The notes under the pieces: model-generated
Told to the model about the DNA's origin: nothing
The model's database searches: none
The model's input: only the letters and a program-made list of their open reading frames with translations
Shown here: positions 28,134 through 36,992 of the stretch, one piece after another
How the letters are laid out: each line of letters begins with the position of its first letter
Numbering within the stretch: position 1 is the stretch's first letter
Made by a program: the position numbers and the translations under genes
Assembly: GCF_024802625.1 (NCBI RefSeq)
Contig: NZ_CP103371.1
Span: 2,914,001-2,978,000 of the forward strand
Direction: 5' to 3'
DNA: 64,000 nt
Origin: Massilia sp. H6
GTDB lineage: Bacteria > Pseudomonadota > Gammaproteobacteria > Burkholderiales > Burkholderiaceae_D

Positions 28134-30323
28134 TTAAAAAACTGCGGCGCCGTCGAGCAGTTGGCGCGACGAACGCACCAGTGCAGCCACGTCCAGGATC
28201 AGGGCGACGCCGCCGTCGCCAAGGATGGTGGCGCCCGAAATGCCAGCTACCTTGCGGTAATTCGCTTCCAGGTTCTTTACCACCACCTGCTGCTGGCCAA
28301 CGAGTTCGTCGACAAACAGCGCCGCCTTCTTTCCTTCGGTCTCGAGGATGACGACGATGCCTTCGGACGGATTGGTGTTGCGCGCGGCGATCTCGAACAT
28401 CTGGTACAGCGGAATCAGGGGCAGGTATTCGCCGCGCACCTTGAGCACGGTGCCGCGCCCGGCGATCTCGCGGATGTCTTCCGGCGCCGGCTGCAGCGAC
28501 TCGACCACGAAGGACAGCGGCAGGATGTAGACTTCGTCGCCGCTGCGGATCGACATGCCGTCCAGGATCGCCAGCGTCAGCGGCAGCGAGATCGAGATCG
28601 TGGTGCCGAAGCCACGCGCCGAACGAATCTCTACCGTGCCGCCCATCGCCATGATGTTGCGCTTGACGACGTCCATGCCGACGCCGCGCCCCGAAACATC
28701 GGTGACCTGTTCGGCTGTGGAGAAGCCGGGCGCGAAAATCAGCTGCCAGACATCCGAATCGCTCATGTTGTCGGAAACTGCCAGTCCATTTTCCAGCGCC
28801 TTGGCCAGGATCCGCTCGCGGTTCAGGCCACCGCCATCGTCGGCCACCTCGATGACGATGTTGCCGCCCTGGTGGCCCGCCGACAGGAACAAACGCCCTG
28901 CTTCCGATTTGCCGGCTGCGGCGCGCGCGGCCGGCATTTCGATGCCGTGATCGATACTGTTGCGTACCAGGTGGGTCAGCGGGTCGACGATGCGCTCGAT
29001 CAGGCCCTTGTCCAGTTCCGTGGCGGCGCCGTTGGTGATGAAATCGACTTTCTTGCCAAGCTTGGTCGCCAGGTCGCGCACCATGCGCGGAAAGCGCGAA
29101 AACACGAAATCCATCGGCATCATGCGGATCGACATCACGGCTTCTTGCAGCTCGCGGGTATTGCGTCCCAGCTGGCTGATCGAATTGAGCAGCCGCTCGT
29201 TGGCCATCGGGTCCAGGTTGCTGGTGCGCTGCTCGAGCATGGCGTTGGTAATCACCAGTTCGCCAATCAGGTTGATCAGCTGGTCGACCTTCTCGACCGA
29301 GACCCGGATCGACGAGGATTCGGCGCCAGGATCCTTGCGCGCGGCCTTCTTTTCCTGCGCCAGCTCGGTTGCCAGCTCGGTGGAGCCTTCGGCCGCCAGT
29401 TCGGACGCTTCGATCCGCTCGCGGTGCATTGATGCCGCCAGCGCAGGTGGCGCTTCGTCGACAATGCCCGCTGCTGCGCGGATTTGCTCGATCGGCTGGA
29501 AGAAACCATAGCCGCGCTCGTCGTCGGACAGGTCGCCGCCGCTGGTGCCCGATGCGTCGTCGTCGGCGTCGAAAAAGCCATAGCCCTGATCGTTCTCGAT
29601 ACGCGCGCGTTCGGCTGCCTCGATCGCACGCTGCGCCGGCGTCAGCGCCGGGGCCTCAAAGATCTTCAGGTCGTCGGGGTCGAGCACGAACGAGCAGATC
29701 GCGATGATATCGTCCAGGCTCTCCTGGGTGGTAATGATAATGGCGCTACGCCCGCCTTCGAGCGGCACGACCTTCACGCGGCCCATCAAGCCGAGTTCAT
29801 CGACCAGCGCGCAGATGTCGCGCTGGTCAACCGGCGGCAGCTCGATCTTGTAGCGGTGCGCGCCGTCGAGCGGGTGATGCGTCTTGACTTCGGCGGTCAG
29901 GTAGGACGGCACCACCACGGGCGCCTGCGGCACCAGACCCTCGGCCAGGTCGTGCAGCACCATCCGCACATTGGCCACGGCTTCCTGGTCGACTGGCGCG
30001 CCGTGGCGGTGACCGTCGAGCAGCATCTTGAGGGTGTCCTTGGCCGCCAGGAACGCGTCCACGTGATTCGAGGTCAGCGCCATCTCGCCCTTGCGGATGC
30101 GGTCCAGCAGCGACTCGAGTACGTGGGTGACCTCGCTCATGTCGGTCAAGCCGAAGGTCGATGCGCCGCCCTTGACCGAATGCGCCGTGCGAAAGACCGC
30201 ATTCAGGTCTTCCGGATCGGGCGCGGCGACATCGACGCCCAGCAGCAGCCGCTCCATCTCGGCGAGCAGTTCTTCTGCCTCGTCGAAAAAGACCTGGTAA
30301 AACTGGCTGATGTCGATCGTCAT
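28134..30323 (-). CDS. cheA: Chemotaxis histidine kinase CheA
   Basis: 729 aa from ATG 30323 (MTIDISQFY, AAGGA upstream). P1 carries His48 in FRTAHSVKGGAST. The P3 dimerisation helix pair, the P4 ATPase domain (LVRNSIDHGIE, ADDGGGL, GRGVGMDVV) and the P5 CheW-like domain (ILPLSFVVESLQP onward) follow. The linker near 260-370 is long and acidic with two YGFF motifs, possibly regulator docking sites (inference). It phosphorylates CheY and CheB in response to receptors. Confidence 0.97.
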   Translation of the reverse strand: MTIDISQFYQVFFDEAEELLAEMERLLLGVDVAAPDPEDLNAVFRTAHSVKGGASTFGLTDMSEVTHVLESLLDRIRKGEMALTSNHVDAFLAAKDTLKMLLDGHRHGAPVDQEAVANVRMVLHDLAEGLVPQAPVVVPSYLTAEVKTHHPLDGAHRYKIELPPVDQRDICALVDELGLMGRVKVVPLEGGRSAIIITTQESLDDIIAICSFVLDPDDLKIFEAPALTPAQRAIEAAERARIENDQGYGFFDADDDASGTSGGDLSDDERGYGFFQPIEQIRAAAGIVDEAPPALAASMHRERIEASELAAEGSTELATELAQEKKAARKDPGAESSSIRVSVEKVDQLINLIGELVITNAMLEQRTSNLDPMANERLLNSISQLGRNTRELQEAVMSIRMMPMDFVFSRFPRMVRDLATKLGKKVDFITNGAATELDKGLIERIVDPLTHLVRNSIDHGIEMPAARAAAGKSEAGRLFLSAGHQGGNIVIEVADDGGGLNRERILAKALENGLAVSDNMSDSDVWQLIFAPGFSTAEQVTDVSGRGVGMDVVKRNIMAMGGTVEIRSARGFGTTISISLPLTLAILDGMSIRSGDEVYILPLSFVVESLQPAPEDIREIAGRGTVLKVRGEYLPLIPLYQMFEIAARNTNPSEGIVVILETEGKKAALFVDELVGQQQVVVKNLEANYRKVAGISGATILGDGGVALILDVAALVRSSRQLLDGAAVF

Positions 30324-30435
30324 GATGCAATCCTTTGTGTAACCCAGTGCGTCATCGCAACCGGGTGCATCGAAAAACCGTCGCGAGCGCAAGCAGTTGT
30401 GCTCGAGAAGCGCAGCAGGTTCTTCGGTGCGCCCA

Positions 30436-30801
30436 TTAGCCGATGACTTTCTTGACGACTTCGATCAGGCGCTGTGGATCGAAAGGCTTGACCAGCCAGC
30501 CATTGGCGCCGGCGGCGCGGCCCTTGGCCTTCATCTCGTCGGATGATTCGGTAGTGAGCATCAGGATCGGGGTCTTGGCATAGCCCGGCAAGGTGCGCAG
30601 GGTCTTGATCAATGCCAGTCCATCCATGCGCGGCATGTTCTGGTCGGTCAGGACCAGGTCCACGTTTTGCAGCTTGGCCTTGTCGAGGCCATCCTGGCCA
30701 TCGACTGCTTCCACCACGTTATAGCCAGCGGCCTTGAGGCTGAACGCCACCATCTGGCGCAGCGAACTGGAATCGTCGACCGCGAGTATCGTTTTTGCCA
30801 T
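30436..30801 (-). CDS. CheY-like single-domain response regulator
   Basis: 121 aa from ATG with GGAG 5 nt upstream. The receiver domain has the acidic pair at 9-10, phospho-acceptor Asp53 (TDQNMPRMDGL), a Thr in MLTTES and Lys in LVKPFDPQ. It lies directly upstream of cheA and just after the CheZ-like gene, so it may be a phosphate sink or a second output paired with that gene (inference). It diverges from the cheY at 24407. Confidence 0.93.
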   Translation of the reverse strand: MAKTILAVDDSSSLRQMVAFSLKAAGYNVVEAVDGQDGLDKAKLQNVDLVLTDQNMPRMDGLALIKTLRTLPGYAKTPILMLTTESSDEMKAKGRAAGANGWLVKPFDPQRLIEVVKKVIG

Positions 30802-30859
30802 TTTTGCTCCTGCTGTTTTATGTCCGGAGAACCGGTTATAGGGTTTGTGGTCACCGCAC

Positions 30860-31408
30860 TCAGAAGAGTTCGATGTCCCCGCTTTCGAGATGCTGCTGGT
30901 CGACCGACTTGCGCAGCATGCTGCGCAGTTCGAGCGACTGGATCGCCAGTGCCATGCTGACCTTGCCGAGGCGTTCGACGATTTCTTCGCCATCCGTCTC
31001 GGGCGCGATGTCGGCGCCATGCTCGCTCAGTGTGCCGAGAAATTCGCGCAGGCCGGCCACGCGTCGCAGCGTGCGGTCGATCAGCTGGCTGGTCATGTCC
31101 TGGAACTGCATGCTGGTGATCGCGGTGTTCACATGCTGGCCGATCTCGCCCGACATGTCGGACAGGTGGGCGCTGTCCTCCGCGCTCGGCGTGCCGCCCG
31201 CCAGCAGGCGGTTGATCGCTTCCTGGCGCGTGCCGACCGCCGTGTGGATCGCCATGAAGCTGCTGGTGAGCTTGTCGATGGCTTCTTCCAGCAGCAGTTC
31301 GGTCTGCAGCAAGTCGGTTTCGACTTCGGTCAGGTGCCTGCGACCGTGCACGGCCACGCCCGACAGCAGGCGCTTCACGTGCGATCCGAGTATCTTTTTT
31401 CTTGTCAT
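30860..31408 (-). CDS. CheZ-like chemotaxis protein
   Basis: 182 aa, predicted all-helical, with no signal peptide. It carries FQDMTSQLIDR at 102-112, which preserves the CheZ catalytic Asp-x-x-x-Gln spacing (Asp104, Gln108), and ends in an acidic-hydrophobic tail (SGDIELF) resembling the CheY-binding peptide of CheZ. Overall similarity to the bona fide CheZ at 23767 is low. It sits between motB and the cheY-like gene. Family knowledge says remote CheZ homologues dephosphorylate CheY-type proteins, so a second phosphatase is inferred. Confidence 0.75.
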   Translation of the reverse strand: MTRKKILGSHVKRLLSGVAVHGRRHLTEVETDLLQTELLLEEAIDKLTSSFMAIHTAVGTRQEAINRLLAGGTPSAEDSAHLSDMSGEIGQHVNTAITSMQFQDMTSQLIDRTLRRVAGLREFLGTLSEHGADIAPETDGEEIVERLGKVSMALAIQSLELRSMLRKSVDQQHLESGDIELF

Positions 31409-31425
31409 GTCATTCTCCTGGCCCG

Positions 31426-32352
31426 CTAGTTCGTGACCGCCTGGCCGGTCGCCAGGGCTGCGGGTTGTTGCGCGGGTACCTCGAGGGTGGCATTGTCGCG
31501 CTGGACGGCTTCTTCGGTGCGCTTGTTCATCACGATGATGCTGATGCGCCGGTTGATCGGATTGAACGGGTCGGCGCGGTCGAGGTGGGCGGCCGCGGCC
31601 AGGCCCACCACGCGCAGCACCTTGGCGTCGGCCAGGCCGCCGCGTACCAGTTCGCGGCGCGAGGCGTTGGCGCGGTCTGCCGACAACTCCCAGTTGCTGT
31701 AGCCGGCGTCGCTGAAATACGGGGTCGAATCGGTGTGTCCCGACAGACCGATCTTGTTCGGCACTTCATTGAGCACGAGCCCAAGCACGTTCAGGATTTC
31801 GCGCGTGTAGGGCTGCACCTCGGCCTTGGCCAGCGCGAACATCGGGCGGTTCTGCTCGTCCACGATCTGGATGCGCAGGCCCTCGCTGGTAATGTCGAGC
31901 AGCATCTGGTTCTTGTATTTCTTGAGCAGCGGATTGACTTCGATGACCGACTCGATCTTGGCCTTGAGCGACTCCAGGCGCTCGGCTTCGGCGCGCGCCA
32001 CCGCCGCTTTCGCCGCTTCGAGGTTATAGGTTTTCGAACTCGGGTCGATGTCGCCCTTTTTTACCTGGCCATTGCGCCGGGTCAGGTCGGTGCCGCCGCC
32101 CTTGATCACCGACGACGAGTCGCCCGAACCGGAGCCGCCGGCCATCGCCACCTTGAGCGGAGTCGAAAAATATTCCGAGATGCCCTGCAGGTCGCCCTTG
32201 GCGGTCGAGCCGAGCAGCCACATGAGCAGAAAGAAGGCCATCATCGCGGTCACGAAGTCGGCGTAGGCAATCTTCCAGGCGCCGCCATGGTGGCCGGCGG
32301 CGACCTTCTTGATGCGCTTGACGACGATCGGGCGCATGCCTTCATCGGCCAT
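31426..32352 (-). CDS. motB: Flagellar stator protein MotB
   Basis: 308 aa. One N-terminal transmembrane helix carries the proton-binding Asp32 (WKIAYADFVTAMMAFFLLMW) and is followed by an OmpA-like peptidoglycan-binding domain (GLSGHTDSTPYF, NRRISIIV). With MotA it forms the proton-driven stator. It starts 46 bp after the motA stop. GST-rich and charged linker residues lie at 60-130. Confidence 0.97.
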   Translation of the reverse strand: MADEGMRPIVVKRIKKVAAGHHGGAWKIAYADFVTAMMAFFLLMWLLGSTAKGDLQGISEYFSTPLKVAMAGGSGSGDSSSVIKGGGTDLTRRNGQVKKGDIDPSSKTYNLEAAKAAVARAEAERLESLKAKIESVIEVNPLLKKYKNQMLLDITSEGLRIQIVDEQNRPMFALAKAEVQPYTREILNVLGLVLNEVPNKIGLSGHTDSTPYFSDAGYSNWELSADRANASRRELVRGGLADAKVLRVVGLAAAAHLDRADPFNPINRRISIIVMNKRTEEAVQRDNATLEVPAQQPAALATGQAVTN

Positions 32353-32398
32353 GGCACGCTCCCGTCTTCAGGTAGGTGGCGAGGACAGGCATTGCGGC

Positions 32399-33253
32399 TT
32401 ACTTCTTCTTCTTGATGTGTTCTTCGAGCTCGGCGAAGGTCGGGCGCTCGGTCGAGTACAGGACCTTGCGGCCAAACTCCACGGCCAGCGCCGGCGCATA
32501 GCCGTTCAGGCTCGCCAGCAGCGTCACTTTCACGCACTGGAACATCTTGGTCGATTCTTCCAGCTTTTGCTCCAGGATATTGCCCAGCGGGCTGACGAAA
32601 GCATAAGCGAGCAAGATGCCGAGGAAGGTGCCAACCAGCGCCTTGGCGATCAGGATCCCCAGTTCGGCCGGCGGCAGGCCCACCGATTCCATCGTGTGGA
32701 CCACGCCCATCACCGCCGCCACGATACCGAAGGCCGGCAATCCGTCGCCGATCTTGGCGATCACGTGGGCCGGGATCGCGCCCTCGTGGTGGTGGGTCTC
32801 GATTTCGTTGTCCATCAGGTTTTCGATCTGCATCGCGTCCATGTTCCCCGAGACCATCAGGCGCAGGTAGTCGGTCATGAATTCGATGATGTGGTGGTCG
32901 GCCACCACGGCCGGGTATTTCGAGAACAGCGGCGAGGCGTCGGGCGCCTCGATGTCGCCTTCGATCGACATCAGGCCTTCCTTGCGCACTTTTGACAGTA
33001 CGTCGAATTGCAGCGCCATCAGCTCCATGTACATCGCACGCGTGTAGTGCGAACCCTTGAAGATGCTCGGGAACGCCTTGACGGTCGCCTTGATGTTCTT
33101 CATGGTATTGCCAACGAAGAAGGCGCCGAAGGCGGCGCCGCCGATCATCAAGAGCTCGATCGGCTGCCACAGCGAGGCAAGGTGGCCGCCGGCCAGGGCG
33201 AAGCCGCCAAAGACGCAGGCACAGACGATGAGGTAACCGAGAAGGACTAGCAA
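32399..33253 (-). CDS. motA: Flagellar stator protein MotA
   Basis: 284 aa if translation starts at TTG 33253, which has TGGAG 9 nt upstream and gives LLVLLGYLIV, the usual family N-terminus. The open frame extends to another TTG at 33304, and no ATG is available in either region. Four transmembrane segments with the cytoplasmic loop between 2 and 3, and ELLMIGGAAFGAFFVGN and the P-rich GLPAFGIVAAVMGVVHTM segments, are typical. With motB it forms the stator complex in the inner membrane. Confidence 0.94.
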   Translation of the reverse strand: MLVLLGYLIVCACVFGGFALAGGHLASLWQPIELLMIGGAAFGAFFVGNTMKNIKATVKAFPSIFKGSHYTRAMYMELMALQFDVLSKVRKEGLMSIEGDIEAPDASPLFSKYPAVVADHHIIEFMTDYLRLMVSGNMDAMQIENLMDNEIETHHHEGAIPAHVIAKIGDGLPAFGIVAAVMGVVHTMESVGLPPAELGILIAKALVGTFLGILLAYAFVSPLGNILEQKLEESTKMFQCVKVTLLASLNGYAPALAVEFGRKVLYSTERPTFAELEEHIKKKK

Positions 33254-33401
33254 GGGAAATTCGCTCCAGAGTCGCCGCACATAGTGACCGGCCGACGCAA
33301 ACAAGTAAATCTAAAAAAAGTGATTTCAAGCAAAGTTGACGCAGGGAACCACTCTAGCGGGAGAACGCTCCCCGGGCAAGCAAAAAGGCCCCGTTTGTCG
33401 T

Positions 33402-34145
33402 CTAAAAGTGCCAGATATGCAGGGCTGGGCCGCCCTCTGTGGGATAGACGGTACGGTTCGGCACGCGATCGTCGATGCCGAATTCGTAACTGAGCAGGAT
33501 CGCGCCCGGCCGCAGCTCGCGCGCGGCCTTGCGCCACAATGCCGGCATGGCGGCCGGAGACAAGTAGGCAAAGATCACATCGAAGCGGGAAAAGTCGAGG
33601 CGTTCGTAGTCGCCGCGCATGAACCGGGCGCGGCTGCCGGCGGCCAGCGCCCGCATGCGGCTGATGAACCAGGGCAGCGGCGCCAGCTCGATGCCGCTGG
33701 CCTCGACGCCGGGCCGGCGCGCCTGCAGATCCAGCACCAGGCCTCCCAGGCCACTGCCGATGTCGATCACGCGCACCGGCCCGGAGGGCGGCAGCAGGCC
33801 TGCCACCGCATCCCACACGCGCCGGCTTGAAGGGTAATACGGCACCTGGGTCCGGTAAGTGGACCAGTAGAGCAGCAGCAGGAACAAGAAGATGGCGAGG
33901 AAAACGGCCGGCGGGATCGCCAGCTGGGCCGTGCCCAGCAGCGCCAGCGGAAACAGCAGCTGGATCGCTCGCCACCAACTGGCCAGTGCGCGCCACCAGG
34001 TCAGGCCGGCGGCAATCGCGCCCTGCACGATGGCAACTACCAGATAGGACATGGGCAGGCCGGCGCTGGCGAGCAGGTAGACGCTTGCCAGCGTCAGGGG
34101 AAAGGCTGCCAGCTGCAGCAGCAGCGCCGCAACGGCGGGCTTCAC
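33402..34145 (-). CDS. Membrane-anchored class I SAM methyltransferase
   Basis: 247 aa from a GTG start. About three hydrophobic segments fill residues 1-90. A class I methyltransferase domain follows, with motif I VIDIGSGLGGLVLDL and the acidic IELAPLP of motif II. Later elements are FDVIFAYLSP and LRPGAILLSYEF. The substrate is not identifiable. It lies 12 bp after flhC and 148 bp before motA on the same strand, so it appears embedded in the flagellar block, but that may be chance. Confidence 0.8.
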   Translation of the reverse strand: MKPAVAALLLQLAAFPLTLASVYLLASAGLPMSYLVVAIVQGAIAAGLTWWRALASWWRAIQLLFPLALLGTAQLAIPPAVFLAIFLFLLLLYWSTYRTQVPYYPSSRRVWDAVAGLLPPSGPVRVIDIGSGLGGLVLDLQARRPGVEASGIELAPLPWFISRMRALAAGSRARFMRGDYERLDFSRFDVIFAYLSPAAMPALWRKAARELRPGAILLSYEFGIDDRVPNRTVYPTEGGPALHIWHF

Positions 34146-34157
34146 GCGCGGATCGCC

Positions 34158-34754
34158 CTACAGACCCGCGGCGGCATCCCTGGCATCCTGCGCGTCCTTG
34201 GCATCCCTGGCGTCCCTGGCGTCCTTGGCGTCCTTGGCCTTGCGCGTCTTGCCGGCGCGCGAAGGCATGTGGCACAGGCCGCACTGGTAGTCGGCATTCA
34301 AGTCCAGTGCGTTGACAATGAACTTGCCCTGGCATTTGCCGCACGGGGCCAGCACCAGCATGCCGCTCTGGAAGAAGCGCACCAGCGTCCAGGCCCGCGT
34401 GAGCGACAGCAGCGGCTCTTCGCCTGGCTCGGGCGGCATTTGTTCGAGGTAGAGCTTGTAGGCTTTCATGACCGCCTGGATGCCGCTAGCACCAGCGTGC
34501 TCGACCAGGAAGTTATGGATATTAATGAACAGCGAGGAATGGATATTCGGCTGCCAGGTCAGGAACCAGTCCGTGGAAAACGGCAGCATGCCCTTGGGCG
34601 GAGACACGCCCTTGAGCTCTTTGTAGAGCTTGAGCAGGCGCTCGCGGGAGAGGGAGACTTCGGTTTCGAGCAACTGGAGGCGCGCGCCCAGGTTGATAAG
34701 CTCGATGGCGAGCCCGATTTCCTGCGCTTCGGATACGACGCTTTTCTTGCTCAT
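34158..34754 (-). CDS. flhC: Flagellar master regulator FlhC
   Basis: 198 aa. It forms the FlhD4C2 activator of flagellar class II genes with sigma-70. The core ([32 protein letters not shown]) and the Cys4 zinc site (CGKC and CGLC, about 140-165) are present. The C-terminal tail after about residue 168 is a run of DAK/DAR/DAQ units encoded by 9-bp tandem repeats, and is unlike the usual short end. It lies 59 bp after flhD. Confidence 0.95.
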   Translation of the reverse strand: MSKKSVVSEAQEIGLAIELINLGARLQLLETEVSLSRERLLKLYKELKGVSPPKGMLPFSTDWFLTWQPNIHSSLFINIHNFLVEHAGASGIQAVMKAYKLYLEQMPPEPGEEPLLSLTRAWTLVRFFQSGMLVLAPCGKCQGKFIVNALDLNADYQCGLCHMPSRAGKTRKAKDAKDARDARDAKDAQDARDAAAGL

Positions 34755-34813
34755 TGCTGCTCCCGCTTACGCGCTACCTGCATGGCGGCCCCGGCGGGAC
34801 CGCATGAGCGGGA

Positions 34814-35131
34814 TTATACGATCTCTTCAGCTGGCTGGCCGGCCATCAGGATGGCTGCGTGCGACTGGGCCAGGCTGCGGTCCTTGGTGTGGCTGGTCAA
34901 CATCGACAGGATGGCGGTGTCGTCGAAACGGAAGCGGGCCAGCATCATGTTGCCGCCAGCAAGCTTCAGGATCTGGGCATTGCTCATGCCTTCGATCAGG
35001 TCAGCGATGTCGGCCGAGACGCCGAGACGGAAGATGGCGGTGACTTTGTCGGCACGGATCATCTGCTGCGCAAGCATCAGGTAGCTCAGGTTTGCGTCGC
35101 GAATTTCAGCCATCATGTCGTTCATCGTCAT
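34814..35131 (-). CDS. flhD: Flagellar master regulator FlhD
   Basis: 105 aa. FlhD partners FlhC. Seen: EIRDANLSYLMLAQQMIRAD and FRLGVSADIADLI, both family hallmarks, and the full length matches. GGAG lies 7 nt before the ATG. Upstream is a 582-bp AT-rich gap with palindromes and direct repeats that probably controls this operon. Confidence 0.96.
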   Translation of the reverse strand: MTMNDMMAEIRDANLSYLMLAQQMIRADKVTAIFRLGVSADIADLIEGMSNAQILKLAGGNMMLARFRFDDTAILSMLTSHTKDRSLAQSHAAILMAGQPAEEIV

Positions 35132-35235
35132 TTTTATCTCCGGTATCCGTTATGTCGGCGACTTGCGTGTTGCCGATGAGATAGATTCTGACCGTGGAGC
35201 AACTTTTGAGGAATTGGACGGAGTCTGTATTTTGC

Positions 35236-35319
35236 GTCCGATAATGACGGACATGACCCGTAGGAGTTTGTCTGACAAACCCTGCCGGATCACTATGTTG
35301 CCCCTATGAAAACAGGGGC
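35236..35319. promoter_or_regulatory. Three palindromes upstream of flhD
   Basis: GTCCG/CGGAC with a 7-nt spacer (35236-35252), GTTTGTC T GACAAAC (35266-35280, perfect) and GCCCCT/AGGGGC with an 8-nt spacer (35300-35319). They may be operators or 5'-UTR hairpins of flhDC (inference). Confidence 0.5.
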
Positions 35320-35416
35320 TGGAGGAGTTGCCTCGGATCAGAAATCCGGGGCTAAATTTCGTGCGACTGAACGGTCGCTGTCGTGCGCTTGCTACGATTT
35401 ACGTCAAGCTTTTCGA

Positions 35417-35606
35417 GAACTTGAGGGTTTTCGCAAAATATTTTTCAACACCTGCAACTACCCACACTTCTCTTCTTTAACGGAGCGCCCTACAGGAACT
35501 TGAGGGTTTGTTGAAAATATTTTTCCAGCCCCATTACCGCGCTTCTGATCAGGGTAACGGCAGGTCTTTCGGAAACTTGAGGCTTGTTTGAAAAAAATTT
35601 TCAAAC
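35417..35606. repeat. Three degenerate direct repeats, about 78 bp apart
   Basis: Units begin at 35417, 35496 and 35572, each about 33 bp: GAACTTGAGGGTTT (third unit GAAACTTGAGGCTT), a short variable stretch, then an A-tract/T-tract block such as GAAAATATTTTT. The spacing is 79 and 76 bp. They resemble serial binding sites of a nucleoid-type or transcriptional regulator. Confidence 0.65.
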
Positions 35607-35713
35607 TATTTCGGCTTCTGCATAAACGTTATCTTTGAACCAACAAAGCCGGGCGGGGACGGCAGGTTCTTGCTACACTGCGGGGCTTAACCACGCCTAC
35701 CGAAAGCCTTTGC

Positions 35714-36982
35714 ATGCGCCTTGACTGTTCCACGCCTGTTACCCGCGATGCCTGCGTGGCGCGCGACGAACGCGACCCGCTGCGCGCGCTGCGCGACTGC
35801 TTCGAGCTGCCGCCGGGCGTTGTCTACCTCGACGGCAATTCGCTCGGCGCCCGCCCGCGAGCGACCCTGCAGCGCGCCCAGGACGTGGTGGCGCGGGAAT
35901 GGGGCAATGACCTGATCAAGAGCTGGAACTCGGCCGGCTGGTTCGACCTGCCCAAGCGCCTTGGCAACCGGCTGGCGCCGCTGATTGGCGCGCTCGATGG
36001 CGAAGTCGTCGTCACCGACACCACCTCGCTCAACCTGTTCAAGGCGCTGGCCGCCGCGCTGCGCCTGCAGGCGAACGGCCCCGGTGCAGCGCGCCGCACC
36101 ATCGTTACCGAGCGCAGTAATTTCCCGACCGACATCTATATGGCCGAAGGCCTGGCGCAGTGGCTCGAGCGCGGCTACCGCGTGCGCCTGGTCGACTCGG
36201 CCGAAGAATTGTTTGGGGCGATCGATGCCGACTGCGCGGTGCTGATGCTCACCCACGTCAACTACCGCACCGGCTACCAGCACGACATGGCGCAACTGAC
36301 CCGCCATGCGCATGCGCATGGCGCGCTGGCGCTCTGGGACCTGGCCCATTCGGCCGGCGCGGTACCGCTCGACCTGCACGCGGCGCAGGCCGACTTCGCG
36401 GTGGGTTGCACCTATAAATACCTTAACGGCGGCCCCGGCGCGCCGGCCTTTATCTGGGTGCCGCAACGCCACCAGGAGCGCTTTGCCCACCCGCTGACCG
36501 GCTGGTGGAGCCATGCCAGGCCGTTTGCAATGGCGCCCGGCTTCGCGCCGGCGGATGGCATCGGCCGGGCGCTGTGCGGCACCCAGCCGGTGGTGTCGCT
36601 GGCGCTGGTCGAGTGCGGGCTGGAGCTGTTCGAGCAGACCTCGATGGCCGCGGTCCGCGAGAAATCGCTGGCGCTGACCGACCTGTTCATCGACCTGGTC
36701 GAATCGACCTGTGCCGGCCATCGGCTCGGCCTGGTCACGCCGCGCGAGCATGCGCGGCGCGGCAGCCATGTCAGCTTCACCCATCCGCACGGCTATGCGG
36801 TGATGCAGGCACTGATCGAGCGCGGCGTGATCGGCGACTACCGCGAGCCGGAAATCATGCGCTTCGGCTTCACGCCGCTGTACACGGGGTATGCCGATGT
36901 GTGGGATGCGGTCGCGATCCTGCGCGACATCCTCGAGCGCGGGGCCTACGACCTGGCGCTCGAGCGCGGCGCAGTCACGTGA
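35714..36982 (+). CDS. kynU: Kynureninase
   Basis: 422 aa. This PLP enzyme cleaves kynurenine to anthranilate and alanine in aerobic tryptophan breakdown. Seen: [16 protein letters not shown] near the N-terminus, [21 protein letters not shown] and the PLP Lys235 in [12 protein letters not shown]. Its stop lies 10 bp before kynA, with the kynA ribosome binding site in between, so the pair is an operon. No kynB is in the window. Confidence 0.97.
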   Translation: MRLDCSTPVTRDACVARDERDPLRALRDCFELPPGVVYLDGNSLGARPRATLQRAQDVVAREWGNDLIKSWNSAGWFDLPKRLGNRLAPLIGALDGEVVVTDTTSLNLFKALAAALRLQANGPGAARRTIVTERSNFPTDIYMAEGLAQWLERGYRVRLVDSAEELFGAIDADCAVLMLTHVNYRTGYQHDMAQLTRHAHAHGALALWDLAHSAGAVPLDLHAAQADFAVGCTYKYLNGGPGAPAFIWVPQRHQERFAHPLTGWWSHARPFAMAPGFAPADGIGRALCGTQPVVSLALVECGLELFEQTSMAAVREKSLALTDLFIDLVESTCAGHRLGLVTPREHARRGSHVSFTHPHGYAVMQALIERGVIGDYREPEIMRFGFTPLYTGYADVWDAVAILRDILERGAYDLALERGAVT

Positions 36983-36992
36983 AGGAGCGGGC

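Larger units (their letters stand above)
35132..35713. other. AT-rich flhD-kynU intergenic regulatory region
   Basis: 582 bp with no supported gene, clearly richer in A/T than its surroundings. It lies between the divergent flhDC and kynU operons. It contains three palindromes (35236-35252, 35266-35280, 35300-35319) and three spaced direct repeats (35417-35606), listed separately. Long regulatory regions are usual for flhDC, which integrates many signals. Confidence 0.7.

Noticed and set aside
35306-35503. 65-aa ORF in the flhD-kynU gap
   Set aside because: It has no ribosome binding site, crosses the direct repeats and has no protein-like composition.
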